Part shown: positions 26,888 through 36,717 of the stretch, one piece after another | Layout of the letters: each line of letters starts with the position of its first letter | Position numbering within the stretch: position 1 is the stretch's first letter | Origin: G965205255 sp965205255 | Lineage (GTDB): Bacteria > Pseudomonadota > Gammaproteobacteria > Pseudomonadales > Endozoicomonadaceae | Assembly (NCBI GenBank): GCA_965205255.1 | Contig: OZ242051.1 | Span: forward strand, 1,116,001-1,180,000 | DNA: 64,000 nucleotides | Reading direction: 5' to 3' | Notes under the pieces: model-generated | What the model was told of the DNA's origin: nothing | The model's input: only the letters and a program-made list of their open reading frames with translations | Databases searched by the model: none | Position numbers and translations under genes: made by a program

Positions 26888-27364
26888 CTATTTTTTTTTG
26901 TGATTATCATTTTTTCGTTCAAATGTCCCTTCAATAACATGAGGCTTTTGGGATTCACTCGGGTTTTTTTCACCATTGGCCCTTTCTCCTTCATAGGTAA
27001 ACCCTGATGTTCGAATATGTACGCGCTTTTTCATACGCTCAATCAACAGATGGCGAACTGGTGGAAAAAGCCCGCACAGCCCAATAATATCGGTAATAAA
27101 CCCCGGCAAAATCATCAGCAATCCACTGAGGGCGACAATCACACTTTCAAGTGCCTCAAGTTCAGGGCTTTGGCCGGCAAGCTGACGTTGCCTTGCTTTT
27201 TTTAAGGTGTTTAAACCTTCACGTTTCAACAGGCTAATACCAATAATGGCAGAGAGAACAAGCAATCCAACGGTCGGTAATGCCCCAATGATACCTCCAA
27301 CCTTGATGATTACAATGAGCTCAATCAGAGGTACAGCGACAAAAATCAAAAACAGTAACGGCAT
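26888..27364 (-). CDS. fxsA: FxsA family inner-membrane protein
   Basis: 158 residues with three to four hydrophobic segments (PLLFLIFVAVPLIELIVI, GLLVLSAIIGISLLK, VALSGLLMILPGFITDIIG) and a hydrophilic C-terminal tail ending in Lys. FxsA is named for relieving F-plasmid exclusion of phage T7; its cellular role is unclear. The fxsA-groES-groEL order is conserved in many gammaproteobacteria. Confidence 0.9.
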   Translation of the reverse strand: MPLLFLIFVAVPLIELIVIIKVGGIIGALPTVGLLVLSAIIGISLLKREGLNTLKKARQRQLAGQSPELEALESVIVALSGLLMILPGFITDIIGLCGLFPPVRHLLIERMKKRVHIRTSGFTYEGERANGEKNPSESQKPHVIEGTFERKNDNHKKK

Positions 27365-27608
27365 ATTATTTCTCCATATCCTGTTGTTGTTTATGGGGGG
27401 CGATTTATATAATTACAAGTCTTGTGCAGATAAACGCCAAAAGCATTGTCTCCAGTTTACCGTTTACTCTGGTGCAAAGATATTAAAATCTGGCGGGCAT
27501 GCAAGGCCAGCATTGTGTTAACCAAGTATGGAATTGCTTAGAACAGAAGGTGCGCTATTGAGTCAAAGCACATATAATGGGCATAACTCTTTTCAGGAAG
27601 AAAAATCA

Positions 27609-30113
27609 ATGAAATACTGGTGGGAAGATAAAGACCCAGAGGGTTTACAGGAGTCGAAAAAGTATGAGACTCCGGCACCAAGTCGTACGTTCATACTTCA
27701 ATACCTGAATGAACGGGCAATACCCTTGCGCTACGAGCAACTATGCTCTGCTTTTGCATTAGATCATTCTGGTCAGCTTGAAGCACTGCGCCGGCGGCTA
27801 ATTGCTATGTGCAGAGATGGTCAGTTGATACAAAATCGTAAACGAGCTTATTGCTTGCCGGATAAAATACAATTAATTTCAGGGAAGGTTCAAGGACATA
27901 GAGATGGGTTTGGATTTTTAATTCCCGATGATGGTAGCCAGGATTTTTTTTTAACGCCAAAACAAATGGAGTCTTTGTTTGATGGTGATAAAGTTATGGT
28001 ACGGGAAACTGAAATAGATAATCGCCAAAGACGCTGGTGTGTTGTTGTTGAAGTGCTAGAGCGTGCTTTTATCAAAGTAGTTGGTGTATATCATGAAGAA
28101 GAAGGAGTCGGTTTTGTTGTTCCTGATCACCATCGTTTAAACCATGAAGTAGTAGTATTAGCAGGAAGCCTGAAGCCCACGCAAGGTCAGTATGTAGTGG
28201 TAGAAATTAAAGATTACCCTGGCCGAAAACGATCTGCCACAGGTTACGTGAAGGAAATATTAGGGTTTCAGCACGAAAAAAATGTTGAAATTGAGGTTGC
28301 CATACGTAGCCATAATATTCCCGCTAACTGGCCAAAAGCCGTGGTAAAAATGGCAAAAGGTTTTTATGCGGAGGTGAGAGAAGAAGATAAACGCTCAAGG
28401 GTTGATCTTCGCAATCTTCCTTTGGTGACTATTGACGGAGAATTTGCCAGAGACTTTGATGATGCCGTTTATGCAGAACGAAAAAAAAGTGGCGGATGGC
28501 GTTTATATGTGGCTATTGCTGATGTTTCCCATTATGTAATACCCAAAGATGCTCTGGATAAAGAAGCGTTAAAGCGTGGCAATTCTGTTTATTTTCCGGG
28601 AAGGGTGATTCCAATGTTGCCGGAAGTATTGTCTAATGGCTTATGTTCTTTAAATCCTCATACAGACCGGTTGGCTATAGTGTGTGAAATGACTGTCAGT
28701 CAGCAGGGGAAACTAAGTGGTTTTACTTTTTACGAAGGGTTGATTCAGTCGCACGCAAGGCTAACGTATACAGAGGTAAGCGCCATACTCGAAAAGCCTG
28801 ATTCCGATGAGGGTAAACAATACAGAAAACAGTTTTCGTCGGTGGTAAAACCTTTAGAAGTTTTATTCGAACTTTATAATGCATTAAAGAAAACCCGAGA
28901 GAAGCGGGGTGCTATTGATTTTGATACCGTAGAAACTCAGATAATCTTTGATAGTCAGCGTAAAATTGAGGCTATTGTTCCTGTTAAGCGTAACCAAGCA
29001 CACAAATTGATTGAAGAATGTATGTTGTGCGCAAATCAGGCGACGGCAAAGTTTTTTGAAAAGCATGCGCTACCTGCACTTTATCGGGTTCATAATGGTC
29101 CCACAGATAAAAAACTAGAACAGTTGTATGGGTTTTTAGGCGAATTAAGTTTAAGTTTACCAGGTAAGAGCAAACCTGAGCCTGGCGATTATCAGAAGTT
29201 ACTTTTAAGCATTCAGGATCGTCCTGATGTTAATGCTATTCAAACCAGTTTGTTGCGCTCGTTAAGTCAGGCAGAGTATCATCCTGAAAATACGGGTCAT
29301 TTTGGTTTAGCTTTTCAGGCTTATACACACTTTACCTCTCCAATAAGGCGCTATCCTGATCTGTTGGCGCACAGGGCCATCCGGCATATTATTCGCTCAG
29401 ATATTTCGTCTCGCCATGTTCGGCGAGTCAAAAACGCAACATTGTTGAATAAAAAAATAATTTATCCCTACGCTCACAAGGATATAGCTGATGTTGCTAC
29501 TCAGTGTTCTTATGCAGAAAGACGAGCCGACGATGCAACTCGTGATGCAACAATGTCTTTAAAATGCCAGTACATTAAACGACATGTAGGTGAGGTATTT
29601 GTTGGTACCATAGGTTCTGTCACAGGGTTTGGATTATTTGTGGAACTTGATGATATTTATGTATCAGGTCTTGTGCATGTCAGTAGCCTGCCAGATGACT
29701 ATTATCACTTTGACCAGGCAAAGCAACGGCTAATGGGGGAACATTCTCGGCGGACATTTAAGCTAGGTGATAAATTAAAGGTCAGAGTAGTCAGGGTAAA
29801 TATAGAAGAAAAAAATATTGATTTTGAACCAGAGGAAATAGCCAAAAAAAAGAAAGGTAAATCGGTCAGGTCTGATAAGCGATCATCAGCAGGACGAAGC
29901 AAAAAAAAATTGATGCAAAAAGCAGCAGCCAAAGCAGATAAAGAGTCTAAAAAAAGAAAAGGAACTATTTCTAAAAAATCTGGCAGAAAAAAAACAGACC
30001 CCAAAAGTGCGTCGCAAAAACAAAAAAAGAGTAGAAAATCAGGCAAAAATACTGTTAAAAAAGATCGAAATTCAACAAAGAACGTGGTAAGGTCGAAACC
30101 GAAGAAAAAGTAG
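27609..30113 (+). CDS. rnr: ribonuclease R
   Basis: A 3-to-5 processive exoribonuclease that degrades structured RNA. Domains in order: N-terminal helix-turn-helix (PAPSRTFILQYLNERAIPL), cold-shock domains (GKVQGHRDGFGFLIPDDG), the RNB catalytic domain with DGEFARDFDDAVYAE (metal-binding Asp cluster), the S1 domain (FVGTIGSVTGFGLFVELDD), and an about 85-residue Lys/Ser-rich disordered tail. The ATG at 27609 was chosen (AGGAAG upstream, 834 residues); the frame is open to 27528. It is followed by rlmB, as in many relatives. Confidence 0.96.
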   Translation: MKYWWEDKDPEGLQESKKYETPAPSRTFILQYLNERAIPLRYEQLCSAFALDHSGQLEALRRRLIAMCRDGQLIQNRKRAYCLPDKIQLISGKVQGHRDGFGFLIPDDGSQDFFLTPKQMESLFDGDKVMVRETEIDNRQRRWCVVVEVLERAFIKVVGVYHEEEGVGFVVPDHHRLNHEVVVLAGSLKPTQGQYVVVEIKDYPGRKRSATGYVKEILGFQHEKNVEIEVAIRSHNIPANWPKAVVKMAKGFYAEVREEDKRSRVDLRNLPLVTIDGEFARDFDDAVYAERKKSGGWRLYVAIADVSHYVIPKDALDKEALKRGNSVYFPGRVIPMLPEVLSNGLCSLNPHTDRLAIVCEMTVSQQGKLSGFTFYEGLIQSHARLTYTEVSAILEKPDSDEGKQYRKQFSSVVKPLEVLFELYNALKKTREKRGAIDFDTVETQIIFDSQRKIEAIVPVKRNQAHKLIEECMLCANQATAKFFEKHALPALYRVHNGPTDKKLEQLYGFLGELSLSLPGKSKPEPGDYQKLLLSIQDRPDVNAIQTSLLRSLSQAEYHPENTGHFGLAFQAYTHFTSPIRRYPDLLAHRAIRHIIRSDISSRHVRRVKNATLLNKKIIYPYAHKDIADVATQCSYAERRADDATRDATMSLKCQYIKRHVGEVFVGTIGSVTGFGLFVELDDIYVSGLVHVSSLPDDYYHFDQAKQRLMGEHSRRTFKLGDKLKVRVVRVNIEEKNIDFEPEEIAKKKKGKSVRSDKRSSAGRSKKKLMQKAAAKADKESKKRKGTISKKSGRKKTDPKSASQKQKKSRKSGKNTVKKDRNSTKNVVRSKPKKK

Positions 30114-30304
30114 TTTTATCGGGCAACTTTATTGCTTTGTTTTATGGATATAAAAGACAGAAGCCTTTGTCATAAGCCTTTTGCCAGACTATGGTAATGT
30201 AACTAAATTACTAGCTGTAAGTATATGCTTTAAACTTGCCAGATAATACGAAACAGTTACTTATGTTATGGAAGTAGAAATTTGATCAGAAAAAGGTTTC
30301 GTCT

Positions 30305-31042
30305 GTGAGTAATGATTTTGCCTATGGTATTCATGCTGTCCGGGCTGTAGTTAATACAAAAAGTTGTGACATTCAGGAGGTATGGATTCAAAAAGGTGTT
30401 CATAACCTTCATATTAAACAGCTGATAGAGCTACTTGATGAAGAGGGTATTACTCTGCGGTTTGTTGATCGTGTTCGGCTCGACAGAAAAGCAGAAGGTG
30501 CGCATCAGGGTGTCATGGCTATTATTCAGTCGGCAAAGGTATATCGGGAAGATGACCTGTATACGTTGCTCGATCAGTTACAGGAACCTCCTTTTCTTTT
30601 ACTGCTCGACGGTGTTACTGATCCGCACAACCTTGGTGCTTGTATGCGTTCTGCCTATGCAGCAGGTGTTCATGCAGTTATTTCTCCAAAAGACAAGTCT
30701 GCCCCGCTCAACGCAACTGCACGCAAAGTAGCCTGTGGTGCAGTGGAAAAAATCCCGTTCGTTACGGTAACAAATCTTGCCCGTACGATGAAGACATTAA
30801 AAAACAGGGGTATTTGGTTATCAGGTGCGGCAAGTGAATCTACAACAACTATCTATCAGGCGACATTAACCGGTAGTATTGGCTTGGTTATGGGAGCTGA
30901 AGGTAAGGGGTTAAGACGGTTGACGCAAGAGCATTGTGATACATTGATCAGCATTCCCATGGTAGGTTTGATCAGTAGTTTAAATGTTTCTGTTGCAACC
31001 GGTATTTGTCTGTTTGAGGCGATAAGGCAAAGACAGGCATAA
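30305..31042 (+). CDS. rlmB: 23S rRNA (guanosine2251-2-O)-methyltransferase RlmB
   Basis: SpoU-class knotted SAM methyltransferase, 245 residues from a GTG at 30305. The start is supported by the family N-terminus (FAYGIHAVRAVV) and an AAAGG upstream. Seen: motif 1 TDPHNLGACMRSAYAAG, motif 2 GLVMGAEGKGLRRLT and motif 3 IPMVGLISSLNVSVATGI. It lies 191 bases after rnr, the usual pairing. Confidence 0.95.
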   Translation: MSNDFAYGIHAVRAVVNTKSCDIQEVWIQKGVHNLHIKQLIELLDEEGITLRFVDRVRLDRKAEGAHQGVMAIIQSAKVYREDDLYTLLDQLQEPPFLLLLDGVTDPHNLGACMRSAYAAGVHAVISPKDKSAPLNATARKVACGAVEKIPFVTVTNLARTMKTLKNRGIWLSGAASESTTTIYQATLTGSIGLVMGAEGKGLRRLTQEHCDTLISIPMVGLISSLNVSVATGICLFEAIRQRQA

Positions 31043-31047
31043 GGCCC

Positions 31048-32235
31048 TTATAATCTGCGATAACCACCTGAAGTCATAACAATATAGCCATTAAGCTCCA
31101 AAATGGTTAGGGCGGCTGTTAAGGTGGACTGATCTTCAGAAAAATAAATTAATAGCTCATCTACATGTAATGTATCGCTACCAATAGCTTGCATAAGTCG
31201 ACGCTGGAGCGGGCATGTGATCTTTTGATCTAATAATTTGTATTGTTGTGTAGGGAGTGGTTGCGTTGTTGAATTTGGCGTTAGTATCCAGTTTTCCAAG
31301 GAAGATTTAAGTTCCTCAATCACCTGCTTTGGTTCATCGATAAGCATGGCGCCTTGTCTGATGAGTTGATGGCAGCCTTTAGTCATTGGATTATTTACAA
31401 AACCCGGCGTGGCAAACACTTCTCTGCCTTGTTCTAAAGCAAGTCTAGCTGTGATTAGCGATCCGCTTTTCTCAGCAGCTTCTATTACCAGTACTCCGAG
31501 GGATAAACCGCTGATAATACGATTTCGTTTTGGGAAATTACCAGAAACAGGCGGTGTTCCCAGAGGAAACTCTGAGATGATGAGCCCTTGTTCTCTCAGT
31601 TTTTTTGCCAGCTGTAGGTTGCTAGCCGGATACACTTTATCAATACCCGTACCAATAACAGCGATGGAAGCTTTTGATCCGGTCAGCGCACCGTAATGTG
31701 CTTCTGCATCTATGCCTGTTGCCATGCCACTGGTGATAGTTATCCCCATTTGAGAAAGTTGTTTTCCCATGTGTTTTGCATGTCTTTTACCTTGCAGGGA
31801 AGGTCGTCTTGAGCCGACAATGGCAACTTTTGGCGTTTTAAGCAACTCTATATTGCCAGACAAGAAAAGTACGGGTGGATAATCAGGTAATTCTTTAAGT
31901 ATTTCAGGGTAGAACGGGTGATCAGGGCAGATAAGATGATGACTATCTGAATGATTTAACCAAGATTTTGTCAGGTTAAGGCTATTGATGATTTTAGTAT
32001 TGCTGGCAGCGTGTGTAATATTTCTGGCAATAGTATCAGATAGTAGTGAGCAAAGTTTATCGGTGCTGGCTTTAAGTGCTGTTTCCGGTGAACCAAAGTA
32101 TTCAATTAATTTAGCTATCCTCAGGCTTCCAAGGCCTTTCACCAAGTGCAATGTTAGCCATGGCTTACATAAATCCCAGTGACAAGTGTGGATTATCTGC
32201 TGATTTTCAGTTAAATTCAGAGCACTACTAACCAT
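31048..32235 (-). CDS. dprA: DNA-processing protein DprA
   Basis: Loads RecA on incoming single-stranded DNA in natural transformation. 395 residues from the ATG at 32235 (a GTG at 32244 is also in frame). Domains: N-terminal SAM/HhH-like helices (HLVKGLGSLRIAKLIEYFG), a Rossmann-like DprA domain (VGSRRPSLQGKRHA, ITSGMATGIDAEAH, SEFPLGTPPVSGNFPKRNR, SGSLITARLALEQGREVFA) and a C-terminal winged helix. It is 3-prime to 3-prime with rlmB, 5 bases apart. Its usual neighbours (def, fmt, lysM gene, topA) are absent. Confidence 0.93.
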   Translation of the reverse strand: MVSSALNLTENQQIIHTCHWDLCKPWLTLHLVKGLGSLRIAKLIEYFGSPETALKASTDKLCSLLSDTIARNITHAASNTKIINSLNLTKSWLNHSDSHHLICPDHPFYPEILKELPDYPPVLFLSGNIELLKTPKVAIVGSRRPSLQGKRHAKHMGKQLSQMGITITSGMATGIDAEAHYGALTGSKASIAVIGTGIDKVYPASNLQLAKKLREQGLIISEFPLGTPPVSGNFPKRNRIISGLSLGVLVIEAAEKSGSLITARLALEQGREVFATPGFVNNPMTKGCHQLIRQGAMLIDEPKQVIEELKSSLENWILTPNSTTQPLPTQQYKLLDQKITCPLQRRLMQAIGSDTLHVDELLIYFSEDQSTLTAALTILELNGYIVMTSGGYRRL

Positions 32236-32356
32236 TATTTTCACTTTCTTGTTTATTTTATCGGACGTATTATAAGACCGGCAAGCCTAGGTGTTTTTTG
32301 AAAAATCAGCAAGTACCGGTGAGATCACTGTCAGATTCAATATACAGGAGCTATTG

Positions 32357-32746
32357 ATGCCAACTCATTTAACAACAATGAAAGTGCGTGATTACGAGTG
32401 CGATATACAAGGCATTGTCAACAATGCCGTGTATTTGAACTATATGGAGCATGCAAGGCATGAGATCCTTTCAGGTTTAAACATTAGTTTTGCAGAGCTG
32501 ACTGCGAGAAAAATTCATTTGGTGGTAACAAAAGTTATTCTGGAATATAAAGCATCACTAACTTCTGGTGATACCTTCATGATTGACACTCATATTGAGC
32601 GCAAAGGAAAATTACAATATTGCTTTGTACAAAAAATAATCAGGCAGTCTGATCAAAAATTGTGTTTAAAAGGGTTTGTAACTGTGGTTGCACTCAATGA
32701 AAAAGGACGACCTTTTCTTTGCAGGGAGGTGGATGATTATTTATAG
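32357..32746 (+). CDS. hotdog-fold acyl-CoA thioesterase (YbgC/FadM type)
   Basis: 129 residues from the ATG at 32357, which has CAGGAG 7 bases upstream; the longer frame to 32291 lacks a ribosome-binding site. Seen: VRDYECDIQGIVNNAVYLNYMEHARHE, the 4HBT motif with the catalytic Asp, then LTSGDTFMID. These enzymes hydrolyse acyl-CoA or acyl-ACP. It stands alone; chain-length preference cannot be inferred. Confidence 0.85.
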   Translation: MPTHLTTMKVRDYECDIQGIVNNAVYLNYMEHARHEILSGLNISFAELTARKIHLVVTKVILEYKASLTSGDTFMIDTHIERKGKLQYCFVQKIIRQSDQKLCLKGFVTVVALNEKGRPFLCREVDDYL

Positions 32747-32920
32747 CTTTGCTGCAACAACAGGTAATGTTCTGGTACATATTTCAGGCCGAAACATGAA
32801 AGACAAAGGATATATATTGCAAATTTAATTTTTTCTTTGGAAGGCACTCTGTCTATTGCTGGATTAAAATAAAAAGCATAGATTTATAAATAACCTAATT
32901 AACCTTTAATCGCAGGCAGA

Positions 32921-34633
32921 TTACTCAGCCATCACGGTATTGTTGTTAGTGAATAATACAACCTTATCAGTTTCTGCCAGTACTTTAAGGTTATAATGGC
33001 TTAATAAATATTTTTTGTCGTTGGTTCTGGCAAACAGATAAGATGGGTATTTTTTCAGTACATCCTTTAAAGCATCTGGCTGGATAAGCCAGTTTTTTGC
33101 TTCCGGCATACTTTGCATACCAAAATATAATTCTCTGCGCCAATTATCGCCAGCAAGAATGTTTTTATGTTGTGTCCAGTCATCAACCACAATAATAGGT
33201 TGTTTCATTTGCAAATAGATCGGAAGATCATAAAAGTACTGATTAAAATTGATGATTTTAGTCGTTGGCGTTATTTTATTCTTGATCAATACCGATAGCG
33301 TTTTTGTACTCATTTTATTAAAGTTTTCAGAAAAAATAGCCAAACAGATCAGCATTGCCATAAGACTGAGCGCAGCATTAATTACCAAACCTTTTCTTTG
33401 TCGTTTACTTGCCAAAACTGCTGTAATGATAGCACTAATGATTAAAATAAATCCTGACGCAATAAAAAGTAAATGAAATGCAGCAGACGTTTTTATCACA
33501 ACAGAATATCCTGCCATCAAACATACTACACCTCCACAAAACATAATAAGGCTCAAAACAGAGGAAGTATGGCATTTTCCATTACTTTTTAACCAGTTAT
33601 CTATCTGATGACCGATAAGTACAGCTAATGCGGGAAAAATGGGAATAATATACGTAACAGGTTTGGAGTTAGGTATTGAAAAGAAAATAAATATCACAAT
33701 AACCCAAAGTGCCAGATAAAAATCAGGGTGATCTTTTAATGGAGATTTAAATGCACACTTAAATGCACGTGGAATAAACAAACTCCAAGGAAAAAGACCC
33801 AAAAATACAATAGGAATGTATAACCAAAAAGGGGCACCACTATTAAAGTCGCTTGCAAGGAATCGGGTAAATTGCTGGTAGATAAAAAAGAACTGGAAAA
33901 AGTCCGGGTGTTCCCGTTGCATAAGGATAAACCAAGGCGCACACAATATAATAAATAATAAAAAACCTGTAGGTAAATAAATTGTCTTTATAAGTGACCA
34001 TTGCCTTGTAAAAACACTATACAGCCCTAAAACCATAACAGGAAAAGCAATACCCATTAAGCCTTTAGTCAGTACACCGGCTGCTGCAAAAAAATATGCC
34101 ATATAAAACAAAAAACGTCGGCGCTTACCTAAAGGGTACTGAAGCCCTACAAAAGAAAAAAACAGTGATGCAGAAATCCACACCCCTACTTCCAGATCCA
34201 TATCAGCATAATGGCTGCTAATATAGTAAAGTATTGATGTACCAAGAATTAGACCAGATAACCAGCCAGCCCGTCGACCATAAAACAAACAGGCCACTTG
34301 TTGTGTTAGTACAATACCAAAAACACCAACACACACCATAGGAAGACGAATAGCCCACTCGTTTACACCAAACAACCACATAGAAACAGCTTCCAGCCAG
34401 TAAAAAAGGACTGGCTTATCCATAAAGGGAGCTCCGTTTAATAACGTACTTACATAATCGTGGTTTTGTAACATGGCTAATGCAACAGACGAATATCGCC
34501 CTTCATCTGGCACATGCAAAGCCCCTGATCCTAATGCAAATACATAAAAGATAAGCATGATTAAACCAAGAATCAGGCCATCTTTTGTCGCTACCTTAAA
34601 CGAATACTGAAAAACTGGTGAGTCTGTCTTCAT
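32921..34633 (-). CDS. ArnT-like (GT83) membrane glycosyltransferase, paralogue 1
   Basis: 570 residues with about 12 membrane spans and a C-terminal periplasmic domain. The N-terminal catalytic loop is VPDEGRYSSVALAMLQN, followed by FMDKPVLFYWLEA, the PMT/ArnT signature. The family moves a sugar from undecaprenyl phosphate to lipid A or protein on the periplasmic face. The ArnT aminoarabinose genes arnABCDEF are not in this window, so the sugar is open. It lies 9 bases downstream of a clear paralogue, indicating tandem duplication and divergence. Confidence 0.85.
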   Translation of the reverse strand: MKTDSPVFQYSFKVATKDGLILGLIMLIFYVFALGSGALHVPDEGRYSSVALAMLQNHDYVSTLLNGAPFMDKPVLFYWLEAVSMWLFGVNEWAIRLPMVCVGVFGIVLTQQVACLFYGRRAGWLSGLILGTSILYYISSHYADMDLEVGVWISASLFFSFVGLQYPLGKRRRFLFYMAYFFAAAGVLTKGLMGIAFPVMVLGLYSVFTRQWSLIKTIYLPTGFLLFIILCAPWFILMQREHPDFFQFFFIYQQFTRFLASDFNSGAPFWLYIPIVFLGLFPWSLFIPRAFKCAFKSPLKDHPDFYLALWVIVIFIFFSIPNSKPVTYIIPIFPALAVLIGHQIDNWLKSNGKCHTSSVLSLIMFCGGVVCLMAGYSVVIKTSAAFHLLFIASGFILIISAIITAVLASKRQRKGLVINAALSLMAMLICLAIFSENFNKMSTKTLSVLIKNKITPTTKIINFNQYFYDLPIYLQMKQPIIVVDDWTQHKNILAGDNWRRELYFGMQSMPEAKNWLIQPDALKDVLKKYPSYLFARTNDKKYLLSHYNLKVLAETDKVVLFTNNNTVMAE

Positions 34634-34642
34634 ATGTAAATA

Positions 34643-36346
34643 TTACTTTACCTTATTGCTCATAACGACGGTACCATGATATTCACTGAGCAAATGCAGG
34701 TTATCTTTTTGTAATAAGTGGTGTTTCGCCTGCTCGCCGGCAAAAATTAAAACCGGTTGGCTGCTATCACGAATAAGCTCATTAAACCTTTTATGCACAA
34801 TTAACCATTTCGTCACTTCAGGGTTTCCTTTCATACCCAGATAAAGTTCTCTACGCCAATTATCTGAAGCAAGAATACGCTGTTTATCATCCCAGTTTGC
34901 TACTACATAAACGGGCTGTTTCAAGTGAAAAATAAGTGGTAGATCATAATAGAGTTTCTCATAATTTACAATAATGGTCTCAGGAGTAATATAAGGAGCT
35001 AGCTGTTTAGCCAGTGGTTGAAGGCTGCGCTTGTCAATCTTTCCGACGATACCTGGCAGACAAAGTGAAAGTACAGCAGGAAAAATAAACATACACGTTA
35101 ATATTTGTTTTTTGTTGTGTGTAATTATGGAGAGCAAAGCACCAGTAATTCCTGCAATGCCCACTACGAGAAACCAAGGTTTAATTGAGTTATAGTTATC
35201 CATGAACGGAAGATCAAACAACCCTGAAAGGATAAAAGCAATACTAAATAACAGTGAAAATATAATCATGCTGTATTTATACCAGTGAAAAGGCTCTTTT
35301 TGCTGTATCCACAAATAAAGATTATGTGCTATCAATATCGCTAGGGGAGGAAAAACTGGAAGAATATAGCCAATGGGCTTAGAGCTAGGTAAGGAAAAAA
35401 AAACAAATATCAATAATGCCCATAGTGAAAGAAATAAAGAGGCTTGTCTGCCTTTATCACAAGCGCTGTGATCAAGATCTGGCGCAGATCTGAAACTCTT
35501 CCATAAACTGGCAGGAATCAATAAGCTCCACGGCAGCAACCCGATAACAATAATCTCTACAAAGAACCAGGGTGGCTGAATGTTATTAAAATGAGAAGAA
35601 AGATAACGGTTAACCTGTTGCTCAATAAAAAAATAATGAAAAAACCCCGGGTGCGCCTGTTGCATAAGTAACATCCATGGCAACACCAGTATGAGATAAA
35701 TAAAAATGCCAGAAGGAAGATAAATCGTTTTAATTAATCGCCACTGAGCTGTGATAATGCTGAAAACCCCTAAAATCAACATTGGAAAAATAATGCCTGC
35801 CAACCCCTTCGTCAGAGTAGCACCTGCGGCAAAAACGTAGGCTAAATAAAACAGAGCTCTTTTTTTTCCTCCTGAAGGTGTCTGCAAGCCGAGCAGGATA
35901 CAGTTTAATGTTAAAGTTACCCAAGCTGCGATTTCAATGTCCATATTTGCATATTGGGACATGTTATACCAAAAGGGTGAAGTAGCCAGAATAAGTGAAG
36001 CGATGAAAGCTGTAGTTCGGTTAAAAAAACGATGACAAACAACAAAAACAGAAAGAGTACTAAAAATGCTGAGTAATACCGGTGGTATACGAATACTCCA
36101 GTTGCTTACCCCGAAAATATGCATAGATATGGCCTCAAACCAGTAGTAAAGAACTGGTTTATCCATAAACAAACTGCCATTTAGTCGGGGGGTAAGATAA
36201 TCACCACTGAGGTACATATGATAAGCCACAGAGGCATAACGACCTTCATCAGGTACACCGATAGGCCTTATTCCCAAAACAATGGCATAAAATAAAGCCA
36301 ATCCTACAAATAGTAAAAATAAATCTTTGTACAGCGTCCTAGTCAT
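34643..36346 (-). CDS. ArnT-like (GT83) membrane glycosyltransferase, paralogue 2
   Basis: 567 residues from the ATG at 36346; in-frame ATGs at 36349, 36355, 36373 and 36436 leave the start uncertain, and none has a strong ribosome-binding site. It shows VPDEGRYASVAYHMY and FMDKPVLYYWFEA and the same C-terminal pattern as the downstream paralogue (ASDNWRRELYLGM here, AGDNWRRELYFGM there). It is probably co-transcribed with paralogue 1. Just upstream are an IS982 remnant and a GT87-like gene on the same strand. Confidence 0.83.
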   Translation of the reverse strand: MTRTLYKDLFLLFVGLALFYAIVLGIRPIGVPDEGRYASVAYHMYLSGDYLTPRLNGSLFMDKPVLYYWFEAISMHIFGVSNWSIRIPPVLLSIFSTLSVFVVCHRFFNRTTAFIASLILATSPFWYNMSQYANMDIEIAAWVTLTLNCILLGLQTPSGGKKRALFYLAYVFAAGATLTKGLAGIIFPMLILGVFSIITAQWRLIKTIYLPSGIFIYLILVLPWMLLMQQAHPGFFHYFFIEQQVNRYLSSHFNNIQPPWFFVEIIVIGLLPWSLLIPASLWKSFRSAPDLDHSACDKGRQASLFLSLWALLIFVFFSLPSSKPIGYILPVFPPLAILIAHNLYLWIQQKEPFHWYKYSMIIFSLLFSIAFILSGLFDLPFMDNYNSIKPWFLVVGIAGITGALLSIITHNKKQILTCMFIFPAVLSLCLPGIVGKIDKRSLQPLAKQLAPYITPETIIVNYEKLYYDLPLIFHLKQPVYVVANWDDKQRILASDNWRRELYLGMKGNPEVTKWLIVHKRFNELIRDSSQPVLIFAGEQAKHHLLQKDNLHLLSEYHGTVVMSNKVK

Positions 36347-36717
36347 TATCATCATTAAGTAGAAAATCATCATATTGTAGAGCAAATAGTTTGCCCTCTT
36401 GCATAAATATATGCAAGTGCAGAAAAATAAAGACATTTATTTGGGTTTATAACAACAACACAAAAACATGGAAGTGGCTATGCTCGCCTTTATTTTCTGT
36501 GAAATGGATGATTTGTGCGAGACCTTTGAGCATGAGGATTTTTTGTTCAATGAAAACACGTAAAGCCCTACAAACTCCGTCTAAGTAAAAAAATGTCCAT
36601 AGTTGTACTGTTTCATCGATCGAACTATTGTTGCTTCAGCACTTTTACCGGATTTTTATTGAGCTGAGGTTTACTCTATGAAATTCCATGAAAAATGCTC
36701 TGCTACTTCTTACCTTA
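36347..36717. other. gap between glycosyltransferase genes
   Basis: 371 bases. The left part may belong to a longer N-terminus of the ArnT-like gene; the rest (36468-36670) is an IS982 remnant on the opposite strand. The 11-mer CAAACTCCGTC here (36570) also occurs at 16824, next to the other IS982 remnant. Confidence 0.5.
36468..36670 (+). pseudogene. IS982-family transposase, N-terminal remnant (frameshifted)
   Basis: The frame from 36468 reads MEVAMLAFIFCEMDDLCETF and stops at a TAA near 36561. A second frame from 36593 reads MSIVVLFHRSNYCCFSTF then stops at TGA. The pairing (L)FCEIDDFC...F followed by MTIIVLFH-S-YR-FK-FY is the IS982 transposase N-terminal half. It complements the C-terminal half found at 16987-17211. 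Confidence 0.6.

Noticed and set aside
29705..30046. Phe/Leu-rich minus-strand frame of 113 codons
   Set aside because: Antisense of the Lys-rich AAA/AAG tail of RNase R, which necessarily reads Phe/Leu.
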